Positions 24,701 through 36,600 of a stretch of DNA of 64,000 nucleotides are shown here, one piece after another; the first letter of the stretch is position 1; each line of letters opens with the position of its first letter. Source of the DNA: Vombatus ursinus. Its lineage: Eukaryota; Chordata; Mammalia; Diprotodontia; Vombatidae. Location of the stretch: the NCBI RefSeq assembly GCF_900497805.2, contig NW_020954626.1:1669038-1733037 (forward strand), read 5' to 3'. Made by a program: the position numbers and the translations under genes. The notes below the pieces were generated by a model, which saw only the letters and a list, made by a program, of their open reading frames with translations, ran no database searches and had not been told where the DNA came from.

Positions 24701-27700
24701 TCCTGAGCTACTTTCACCTCCAGAAGGTTTTGGCCCTCCTGGATCATGTGGTTCAGATTTCTAAATCTTCAGGTCCCTTTCTTGAGTCTCAGGACACAGT
24801 GCCAGAGACTTTAGAATTTAAGGGCCTATGGTATCTAGGTATAAGCTTTGCCATCCCTGCAGGCACACCTCACTGGTGAGGTGCCTCTCTGGGTTGTTTC
24901 CAGCGTCCATTCTAGGGCTTCCTTGGGGGAATCCTCTTGCCCTCTCAGACCCTGTCCTGTCTTTTTGTCTGATACAGAACCTTGCACGCTACATGTTTTT
25001 CCCAACTGTCTCTGGTGGCACTGTAAGGCAACCAGCTTATTCGTCTGAGCATAAGTACTTGCTTTTCTGGCAGACCCCTTTTTCTGTTGTCCATGAACTT
25101 TGACTAACTTTCTTTGTCTTTCTAGGATGGAAGAAGTAATTTACTGTAGTTACTCCTTGGATCCATCTTTTTATTGATTTGTTTTTGATCTGTTGATAGT
25201 TTTAGGTTTTTGTTGGAGTAAGGGTATGTTCAGGCAGCTGTCTTGAGAAGAAGTCCCTTCATTTTCAAATATACCTCTTTCCCCTTTATCTCCCCAGTGA
25301 GAGCCGCTCCTAACATGGAATAAAAACATAGCAGAAAGAAAGAAAACAATTCATCCAAACAAACCAGTACATCAGCTGAGTCTGAAAGTATATGTAATAT
25401 CGAACTGTAGATCTAATAATTAAATTATCTTTATTATAGTAGTAATGTGAAGAAGCATAATTAATACAATGGGCATAAATTTGGTGTATGTTTAACTAGC
25501 TATGGAATGGGTAGGACTTGAAGTTGAGTAATATAAATCAGTAGATAAATCCAAAATTATGTTATATTTGGCTATATTGGCTTTATATTTAAAATAGAGA
25601 AAGACACAGAAATATTCATTCACATTTCTCCTCAGACAAGGCCTTCATACCTCTCCTGATACTTTATTGTTGGTGACCTACCACAGGAAAAGAATTCCTT
25701 CCCTGTGGATAATTGCTAAAATGGATGAAGATAGTTGTTTTGTAGTTATTTTTCTCTTTCTCATGATTATCCCAGAAAATGTGTTCTAATTTTGTACTCT
25801 AGTAAAAGAGTTACACACAAGCTTTTATTATAAAGTTTGAATTAAGATCTATACCAGTACAATGTAATAGAAAGTCTGATGTCCTTTTGCCTCAATGCAT
25901 ATGTTGATAAATTTCAGAGTCACTGCTAATTCGATTGAAGCAAAACTCCCAGATAATTCTAAAGATGCATGGAAGAAGCGGGGGTGCGTTGACTATGTTG
26001 TGCTTCTTGACTGGTTTAGTTCTGCCAAAGATTTACAGCTTGGAACAACTCTGCAGAGTCTGAAAGATGCACTTTTTAAGGTTAGCAAGGTTCCTTGTTT
26101 ATTTCCACCCTATAAGGTTAAAAAACAAAAGTTTCTGCTGATACCTTACAGAGCAAGAAGATGTGGTGCTTTGGGGTTGGAGTTTCTTTTCTTCTTTTCC
26201 TGCAAATTTAAACATTTATTATTGATTTGTTAAGCCCTAGAAAAGCAATGTGCTCTGGTTCAAAACAGCCATAGATATCCAAATAAATCAGAATCTCAGA
26301 AGTTTAAATTGTTATCTTGACATTTTCTCTTTCAAGAATTAGATCTTTTTCTAGTGGTTTTATTAACAAGAAGTCATTTTTAATTGCTTAGAAAAATTTA
26401 ACCTTTGTTTTAGAAATTGTGACTCAAAGCTCTGAATATCAGTGTAACATAAAATTTCAGAGATTCTGCTAGCAAACAGTAATAAAACAAGGAATATTTG
26501 ATTATTAATAGAGGTTGTATTTGCTATTAAATTACTGTCCTCTATACCTATTAAATGACTTCTTATCTTTGTATCCTATCACATGTCCCTTATGATCTCT
26601 TCCTCTTCCTCTTCCTCTCCTCCTTATACCCATGACCCTAGATTCTATGTGAGCTTGCCCCAGTCCCATGCCTTCATGTGGTTCACGTCTTCCAGGCTTC
26701 CTTTTACACTCCCTGCTAGATGTTTAGGTGGTAACTCCTGAAGTATAATCTAGCTTTCTTAATAATACTCTTTCTTCTGTCTTCTCCCCTCTCCCAAATC
26801 TCCAGATCTGTCCTCAGCTGTGGGGAGGCAGCATGAGAACAGGAGTGAAGGTGTCCAGAAAGTAGAAGCAAGACAGGAAGTAGTAGGATGTATGGTCTCA
26901 GACTTCTCCAACTTAGAAATGGAATCTTCCATGTTCTTAAGTATTTTGCAATAATTTTTTTTATCATTAGTAACAGTTGTCATGGGTAGTTCTGAACAGA
27001 GGCTCCAAGGGTGCTTTTGAGGGCTATATAGATGTTTTCAACAAATCCTAGGGAGGAGGATTGATATTGTCCTTTGAAACTTCACTCAGTTAAATCAGGC
27101 CAAAGGATCATAGGATTATAGATTTAGAGCTGGAAGGGACCATAGGAGATCATCTAGTTCAATCTCTCATTTTAAAAAATTTTATTTTTTCCAAAAAAAA
27201 CTTTATTGATATCTGGTTTTTATGTTAGCTACATTTATTTCCCACTGTATCCCTTCTAAGATACCTGCTCTTAGAGTGAAGAATAAAAAGTGAGGAATAA
27301 GGAGAAAATGTTATGCAAAATTAGCCAGTATTTCAGAAGTATGATATAATATGTTGTATACCACACATGTGGTTACTTATTCCTTCAAGGAAGCTAGGGA
27401 TGGGAAGAAAAATATTTTTATATTTCTTCCTCGAGTCCAAGTTTGGACATTTTAATTTTGTAGCATTCAGTTTTGATTCCAACCCTCCTGTTTAACAAAT
27501 GAGGAAGTGAGGCCAGAAAGCTTAAACACAAGGTTGTCTGAATCAACTTTCTCAGTAAATAAAATCTTCATCAGGGCAGCTGGGTGATGCAATGAATAGA
27601 GTACTGGCCCTGGAGTCGAGAAGACTCATCTTCCTGAGTTCAGATCTGGTCTCAGACACTTACTAGCTGTGTGACCCTGAGCATGTCATTTAACCCTCTT

Positions 27701-30700
27701 TGCCTCAGTTTCCTCATCTGTAAAATAAGCTGGCAAACCACTCTGGTATCTTTGCCAAGAAAATCCCAAATGGGGTCACAAAGAGTCAGACACAACTGAA
27801 CAACAACAATAAAAATCTTTATCAATACCTTTATATTCAAATGAAAGTTAGCTGTATGGAGTACCTTATCCATTCTAAGGGAGGTAATCTGCACAGGCAC
27901 AATTAGTTCCTGTCATGGAATGCTTTAAATAGCTGTCTAGCTTTCATTTTTTTCAAAGTTCTTTGAGTTCTTTTTATAGTAGACAGGGCACTACTGATTG
28001 TTCTGAATATAGACTGGATACTTAAAATGTGATCTTTTTAAAAGGAAATGCATTTATAAATATACACTAAAAAATATACAAACTTAGCATGTTTTTAAGT
28101 CATTTACTATGACATGAATTTTTTTTTATTTCAATTTAAGGATATTTTTATCATTACTATTCTCTTCATCACTTTGTTGTTCTTGGGTTGTATACCAGCT
28201 AGATTTAGGGAAAAACAAATTGTGTCTTTTCTGTGATACCCCCTAACTTCTGCTTTCCTCCAACTAAAAAGTCTGCTAAGTTTTGTTTTTAGTTGGAGAA
28301 AAGCAGAAGTTTGCAGGAATCTGTAGCAGAGTTTTCTGCAAAAGCTGGTTGAGTTACTTATAGATTGGCAGGACACATGATGAATCCTCAAAATGAATCC
28401 TGAATTTAGGTTTCTGGAAGATTTCCCATGTACATTTTTCCCTTATATTGTAAACTGTACAAGAAGAATGAACTCATATTCTAATAATGCTTTTGCCTAA
28501 AGAGCTCAGAACACTCTTAATTTCTTTATATAGTTCATCACATTTTAGTCAGCTATAGATGGAGCGACAGAAATTATCCAACATATCCTGTTGTGGGACA
28601 CAACATTTTATCTAAGCGTTGTGGCTTCAATACTTATTATTTTGCAGAATCCTTTGTGCAGATACTGGATATCATTAGGTATCTGTGTGTTCTGGTTTTT
28701 GTTCTTTTAATAGGAAAGAGCTGCTTCTTGTGGATTAGTAATTCTAAAAAGTAATATAAAGATCATCATCTAGAGATTATGGTTGACTTTGTCATAGGTT
28801 TTTTTAAATTTTGTCCTTTTCAGACCTGTAGTCTCTCAGCCTAAGAGAATTAAGAGAAACATTGGTAGTACTCGTTGGGGCCATGATCTGCCCTGATTTC
28901 TAAAACAGGCTTTTAGGACTATCTTGGTTTTTCTAAGCCATTAATTCACCTTCTATATTCACTGAAATTGTTGTTGAAAGTAAAGACAGGTTTGTTTTCT
29001 GTAGATAGAGTTTTAAATGTGAGTGTTGTCACTGGTTATTGACAAGGGAGAATTTAATCAGTGCTTTAAAATTTCTCTTTAAAGCAAGTGATCCCTGTAA
29101 CTTTCTCTGAGTAATTTAGGTTTGTTTTGACTTAATGCTATATTTTCAATTTGTTATTTATTATACTTGAAAAACATGAGTTTCAAATAAAGAAGTGTGG
29201 TTTAAAAATTCAGCTTTATAGAATATTTTAAGATTCCATGAAATTGCTTTTATTTTAAAAATAATATGTATTTTGTTTTGTAGTGGGAGAGTAAAACTAT
29301 CCTAAAGAATGAACCTTTAGTTTTAGAAGGAGGTTATGAAAATTGGCTCCTTTGCTATCCCCAGTTTACAACAAATGCTAAGGTAATTCCACCTGCCCGT
29401 GGCAAGACTGAAGAGGTGTCTATCTCATGTAAGTACCTTCTTTAAAACTGCATGTGTCAAAATGTTTTAAAATCAGTTGTTTACCTTTGAATAGTGCAAG
29501 GCTGAATTCTTGATTGTATTTTCATTTGTTGTTTTAAATTAAATTTTATTTTAATTAACAGAAATCTGTTTGTTTTTTCCCCAAAAAAAAGAGCTGTTAT
29601 AAATATTTTTGATGTAAAGAACCTCTTCATCTTCTTTTGATGTTTTTGGCACATATGTATCATGTAGTCGTGGTATTCCTGGGTCAAAGGATATGCACAG
29701 TTTAAGTAACTTTTTGAGGCATATTTCCAAATTGCTTTCCCAAGTTCCTAGACCAGTTCACAGCTTTGCCAGCAGTGCATCAGTGTGTCCATTTTCCCAC
29801 ATCCCCTCCAACATATGTAATTTTCCTTTTTTTTTTTCTTTCTTGGTCAGTTTTGCCAGATTGATTGGTACAAGATGGAACCTCAGGGTTGCTTAATTTT
29901 CTTTTCTTTTCTTTTCTTTTTTTTTTGTGTGGGTCAGTCGGGGTTAAGTGACTTGCCCAGGGTCACACAGCTAGTGAGTTGCTTGATTTTCATTTCTCTA
30001 ATTATTAGTGATTTTGAGCATGTTTTCACATGACTATAAACAACTTGTTTTTTTTTCCCTTCTGAACTGCCTGTTTATATTCTTTGACCTTTTATCAATT
30101 GAGGGATTGCTGTTAGTGTTACAAATTTAAATCACTTACTTATGTACTACAGAAATAAGATTTTTATCAAAGAAATTTGCCTCAGAGATTTTTTTCTCAG
30201 TTATCTTTCCCTTCTAATCTTACCCGTATTCAAGTTGTTTGTGCAAAACCTTTTTACTTTTATGGAATCAAAATTGTCCCTTTTATCTTCTGTGCTACTC
30301 TCTATCCTTTGTTTGGTCATGAAATCATTCCCTATCCACAGATCTGAAAGGAAATTCAGCATTTCTTTAATTTGCTTATCATGTGACTCTTTATGGCTAA
30401 ATCATATAGTCATTTGGAGTTTATCTTGGTATTTGGCATACAGTGTTTTTAACCTAATTTCTGCTAGACTATTGTCCAATTTTCCTAGTAGTTTTTGTTA
30501 AATAGTGAGTCCTTTCCAGTAACTGGAGTCTTTGAGTTTTGTTTTGTTTTTTTTTTTTTTAAACACAAAGTTACTAGGTTTGTTTGCTTTGGTATGTTGT
30601 TTACCTAATCTATACTATTTATGGACTTCTGTTTTTTTAATCAATACCAAATTGTTTTGAAGGTTATTCTTTTGTACTAAACTAGTTTGAGATCTGGTAC

Positions 30701-33574
30701 TATTGGGCCCTCCTCCTCCCCACCTTTTTTTCCCATTAATTCTGTTGAGTTTCATGACCTCCAAATGAGTTTGTTTTTTTTTAGTTAGATAAAGTAATCC
30801 TTTGGTAGTTTGATTAGTATGACATCGAGTAAACAAAATTATTTAGCTAGGATTGTCATCTTAATTATATTGACTCAGGCTACGCATGAGCATTTAATAT
30901 TTTTGCAATTTTTTTAGGTCTGTATTTCTATAAGTGTCTTATAGTTGTATTCATGTAGTCTCTGTGTGTGTCTTGGTAGGTAGTCTCTGAAGTATTTTAT
31001 GTGTTTTATAGTTTTAAAATTGAATTCCCTTTCTTTCCCTTCCTGCTGTGCTTTGTTGGGATTAGACAGAAATGATGATGATTTTTGTGGGTTTTAGTTT
31101 ATAAACTTCAACTTTGATGAAGTTATTGTTTCATTTAATTTTTGGTCAACTCTCTAGGATTTTCTGTATCTGATTATTCCCTCAATTTTTTTCTTTGCCT
31201 TTCGAAATAGCTAGCATTGCTAGGAAAGTATCACATAGTAGTGGTGACAGTGAACATCCTGGATTCCCACCTTCCCTCCCAAAATCTTATTGGAATGGCC
31301 TGTAGTTTAGCTTCATTACGTACATTGTTGGCTCTTCATTTTAGATTGAGCATAATATTTACATTAGGTATATACTTGTGCTTGTGTTTTGTTTGATAGA
31401 TACAAAAAAAATTTATTTTTTAAAAATTAAATTCAGACTTTGTTTTTGTGGCTTCTAGTGGATTTTACATATCCTTCACTAGAAGAGCCAGTTCCTGCTC
31501 ACCCTGCAGCCCAGATGCAACCTTCTTCTGTAACTGTTAATGAAAATGCGGAATTGGGAAATAATCAAGAGAGAATGGGATCACTTAGTATATTAACTCC
31601 AGTTGGACCAGTTGCTGCTGCTTCTAAATCTGATGATTCATCTGTACCTAATCCAACATGTATTGTGAAAAGTGTTCCTCAGGTATGTTCTTAATACTCT
31701 AATTAAGACTATAACTGTCTCGTTTAGGTGATTGATAGAAATCCTTCCCTCGTATACAAAGTAAAACTGCTAAAGCAATATGCGTATAGATATATAGATA
31801 TCTTTAGTTTTATATTTAAATTTAGATGAAATTCTTATAACTCAAATCCCTTTACCACACGTGCTATTTCTTTTATAATTTTAGTGTTTAAATTTATTTT
31901 AAAATTAAATACAAAATAAGAAAAGAAAAAAAAAACATTGCCATGTACTCAGCCGAACATAAGAGAGCATTCATTATAAAGCTATACATTTCCATTTCAA
32001 GAAAACCTATATAATGAATACTACACATTATTTTTTAAAGCTGTCCATCTTTTTTTGCCTTCTTTTGTCCTCTGCTATGTACTTTTTGCTTTATTTTTTT
32101 CCCCTCTCTCCACCCTTCCCCCCATCCCCCCAAGGCTACAGTTAACACGGTGTGTATATATGTGTGTGTGTGTGTTTATATATATTCACATACACACTCA
32201 TATATGTACATACATATGCATAGATATCTATAAACATATACATATATACACATATACACTCAAACGCATATACAAAAGAACGTATTATGTTTGTTTCCAC
32301 TTGTCATCTGCTTCTCTGAAGGTAGTTAGTGTCTTCCTTCATAAGTCCAAGTCTTTCCATATTTTTCTAAATCCACCAGCTCATCATTTCTTACACCACA
32401 ATATTCTGAGCCAATCACATTCTATCTGGGAGATTATCTGTGAGAGTTTTTTTCCCAATTTTCTGCATTTCCTCTATTCTTGGCTACATAGGTTTTATTT
32501 ATACAGGAATTTTTTAATTTAAAATAATCAAAATTGTCCATTTTACTCTTCAGCACTACTCTCGCCTTATAATATGGTTTAAGGTCTGATACTTACTGAA
32601 TCTAGAACGTTCACATGTTTTTCCTCTGGTTTCCTTGAAGTTCCTGATTCTCTACTCTTCCAAATGAATGCTGTTATTATTTTCCTGACTCAGTAAGATA
32701 AATTTTTAGTAATTTGATTGGGATGGCATTACATAAATAGATTAGGTAAAATTATCATTTTTAAAATTATAATAACTTTACCTACTCATGCACAATGAAT
32801 AACTGAATTACTTCAATTATTTGGATCTGACTTTGTATAAAAGGTGTTTTGTGTTTATATTCATATAGTTCCTATGTCTGTTTTGGCAGGTATACTCTCA
32901 TATTTTTTTTTTATATTGTCTAGTTATTTTATGTGGTCTAAAATCATTGATTAATATGGTTGACACATAGTGTAGTTTCCCTGTTTTTCTCTTTGGATTA
33001 AATCTGATTTTAGCTTTAACTTTTTCTGAAATTATGATTACTAACCCTGCTTTTTTACATAATAAATTCTACTGTTTGTCTTTATTTTATGTTTGTGTGT
33101 ATCTCAAATTTTTTATAGCATTTACTGAAAGCAGCGTATTATTGAATTCAGATTTTTAATTTGCTATCAATTTCCATTTTATAAGTAAATTCATTCCATT
33201 CATATTCTAAACTATAATTACTTGTATATTTTCCTCCTTTCTTTTTTCCTCACTATCCTTCTCACCTTATTCCTATCCCTCCTTGCTCCTCTACTTGCCT
33301 TACTCTCCTATTCCTTAACCTAGAAGAGCTCCCTCCCAGAATCCCTCCCATATCCTTTCCCTCTACCCTATCCCCTTACCATCTTATTTCTTTCTGAATT
33401 TAGAAGATTTTTATACCCTTCTAAATATATATATATATATATAGTCCCCTCTTTATCCCATTCCTATTAATCTACACACCTTTCTGTACCCTCTCTTATC
33501 CTTATCCCTCCCTTATCTTCTCCCCTCTCCCTACCCCCTTACCCTCGTATTTCTTTCTGAATTTAGAAGACTTT

Positions 33575-33619
<45 letters not shown>

Positions 33620-36600
33620 ATACATATGTATTGTTCCCTCTTTAACCCATTCCCAGTGAGAGTAGGGTTCCAGAACTGCCAGTCCTCCTCCACCATCTAA
33701 TTCCTCTGTATCAGTTCTTCTTCTTGCATCTCATTTGTATGAGATAATTACTCTTTTTAAACTTTTCCTGTATCATATTTTGCTTTTTAGAATCACACCA
33801 TACTCAGTTCTACCCCACTCTTTCTTTGGAACTACCCAATTATTAATGACAATCTTAGATATATGGTTTATGTTTCCACATGTAAAAAGTAAACAATTTG
33901 TCCTTATTGAGTCCCTTGTAATTAGTGTTTGATGTTTATCTCACGTTTCTCTTGGTTCTTGTATGTCAAAATTTCTATTAAGTTCTGGTCTTTTTGCAAT
34001 AAAATTCTGAAAGTCTGTCAATTCATTGAATGCCCATTTTGTTTTTTGGGGTTGGAACACATGTATGGTTCTGCCATATATGAATTGTTTTTTTCTTGTT
34101 GCTCCTAATATTTTCTCCTTACCTGGGGGTTTCAGAATTTGACTATGATATTCCTGTAGGTTTTCCTCTGAGAATCTCTTTCAGGTGGTGATCAGTGGAT
34201 TTTTTTCTATTTCTACTTTCCCCCTTTTGTTCTAACACTACAGGACAATTTTCTTTAATTGTTTCTTATGTTATTGTATCAAGATTCTTTTTTTGACTGT
34301 GGCTTTTAGGCAGTCTGATTATTCTTATTTTTTCTCTTCTTGATCTGTTCTCGAGATCAGTTGTTTTTCTTATAAGATGTTTCACATTCTCTTGTATTTT
34401 TTTCGTTCTTTATATTTTGTTTTATTATTTCTTGATCTCTTATAACTTCACTGACTTCCCCTTGCCCAATTCTAATTTTCAAGGAGTCATTTTCTTCCTT
34501 AAGATTCTAAATCTCCTTTTCCAATTGGTTCACTTTGTTTTCATAATCTTCATGTTTTTCTTGGATTTTTTTTTTTTAAATCCCTCAATCTCTCTTTTTG
34601 AAGTTTTTTTTTGAGTTTTTCTATGAATACTTTTTTGGGCAGGTGACCACTTGACGTTATTCTTTGGGGTAGGAGAGGCTTTTTTTGCTTCAGTGTCTTC
34701 TTCTGAAGGTGAACCCCAGTCTTTTCTATTCCCATAGTAACTGTCTATGATTGGGTTCTTTCTCCTTTGCATGCTCATTTAAAAAAAATTAGTAGCTTGT
34801 TATTATAATCACCTCTAATCCTGGGGTGTGGGGGATGGTACCTCTGGCCTCAAGTCCTTCTTGCTGTTATTTTTTGAGCTTTGTCCAGGGTCCAACTTCT
34901 GCACTCCTTTTCCTCTCCAGTCCATAGCTGGGTCTCCCTGGCACACTATGCTGGAAATGTTCTTACTCCCTGAGAGCCCTCTAGTGGCTATGACCTTCAG
35001 TTCTCCACTCTAACCTAGAACCAAGACCAAGACCTCAGTTCTCCTGTAAGTGTCCACACCAGCAGCATCACTGCCCCACTGCTTCTGTAACTCACTGGGC
35101 ATGTGCTAGTTCCTTCTTACCCAGGACCATGTTTCAACAGCACAACTGGGCCTGGCATCCCTTGTCAGCAGAAGCCAGTCTCAATCTTCCCCCACATAGA
35201 CGCTGTCTCCCCACATTGTCGGGGAGATGAAAATTCCTGTGGCTGAGTTCGAGGCTACCTCCCAGCCCAGCTGCTCCCAGGGCTTGTCAGCATGCTGTTT
35301 CAGTGGAGCTGACCTGGAGTTATTTACATTTCACTCACGCCAAACCTCTGTCCTGGGATCATTCTTTGGATCTTCTCCAGTTGTCCCAGGAGGACCACTG
35401 TTCTTCCCCAGTTCTTGTTTATTTTTGCCTCTCTGTGTTCACTCTGAGGTGCTAGTTTGTTTTCTTCATGGAAGAAATCTGGAGAGCTTGGAATTTTCTG
35501 ACCCACTCTGCCATCTTCCCAGAATCCTCTCAATTTAAGGGATTTACAAATGCTGTTTCAGTAGTAGTCTAACAAAGCTGTTAGACTAAGCTTCAGCTGT
35601 TGGTTCACTTAATAACAACAATAACGTTGATGATGCTTGTCTAGCACTTTAAGGATTGAAGCTCGTGGTCATTTGATCCTCAGAGCAATAATCAGTGTGA
35701 TGCTGGTGAAAAAAGTATCAGATTTAGTGTTAGAGAACTTGCTTTCAAATCCTGACTTTGCCACTTACTACCTTTATGACCTTGGGCAAGTCACTAATAT
35801 TCTCTGTTCCTTACTTTCTTTGACTATAAAATCAGGGAATTGGTTAGGTGGCATTTGAAGTCACTTCTATGTCTAAATCTAGGATCCTGTGATTCTCATT
35901 TTTCAAATGAGGACACCGTGGCTGCTGGTAAATGATAGTGAATGTCAGACATGGAATTTGAACCCAAATCTTCCCAATTCCACGTCTAGCACTCTATCAA
36001 CTGTATAATGAAATAAAACAAAAGTTTGGTTTTATTTTTTGTTTTTTTAAACAATTCAACAGTCCCTTGGAATTCATTCTAATAATGACTATCTTCTAGT
36101 ATTTTCCTGAATACTGTTGCCAACAGAGGTATGCCATAATAGAGAGGGCACATATCCAAGGAATTCTAGTGACTACAGAGCTGGTTTTGAAGCTAGGAAG
36201 ACATGGATTTAACTACTGGCTGTGACACATCCTAGCTCTGTGACCAGTCCTGGATAGTTCACTTAACTTCCCTGTCTAAGATGATATATTTCAGAGAAGT
36301 CGTTGACCTCCACTGGCAGAGGGAGTCCCTAAGCATGAGGTACCAACATCGATGAAATGATAAGTCTAGTTTCTGTTTCTATATTGTTGACTCTGTAATG
36401 TTTGCACAGAATAGATACAGGCTTCCTGTTGGTAGTTGATTATCATTCTGAAATATATGACTGAAGAATTTTTCCCCCCAAAATTTCAACATGCAAACAG
36501 CAAGTATATTTTGGAAATTTTTAGTCCAAAAGTAACTGAAAAGTAATAGATCCCAACATCTTTCCTCCATTCATTCGATCATTTTTTTTTAAAAATGAAA

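Larger units (their letters stand above)
21533..25917 (+). other. USP8: USP8 intron 6
   Basis: 4.4 kb. Contains a MIR (21950-22150) and long antisense L1/HAL1-type sequence (22690-25250, then 25255-25420). 21535-21945, 22155-22685 and 25425-25917 have nothing recognised. Confidence 0.7.
26081..29283 (+). other. USP8: USP8 intron 7
   Basis: 3.2 kb. Contains a MIR split by an L1-type 3' end (27100-27545), an RTE-tailed SINE (27574-27811) and a strong hairpin (28245-28311). 26081-27095 holds a CTTCCT-rich stretch near 26600 but nothing recognised. 27825-28240 and 28312-29283 are AT-rich and unrecognised. Confidence 0.75.
29429..31458 (+). other. USP8: USP8 intron 8
   Basis: 2.0 kb and almost wholly an antisense L1 (29540-31395) with a nested truncated SINE. 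Only about 110 bp after exon 8 and about 60 bp before exon 9 are free of it. Confidence 0.8.

Noticed and set aside
26081-26233. Read-through extension of exon 7 into intron 7
   Set aside because: The frame stays open but the added peptide has no similarity to USP8. The gttagc donor is weak but usable, and exon 8 continues in correct phase.
32055-32522. 155-residue plus-strand open frame
   Set aside because: It runs across CA/TA-rich sequence and antisense L1 ORF2; its Tyr/His/Ile repeats come from the dinucleotide tract.
35227-35538. 103-residue open frame on the plus strand, relatively GC-rich
   Set aside because: It is the antisense of the GC-rich 5'UTR of the L1-type element ending at 35526.
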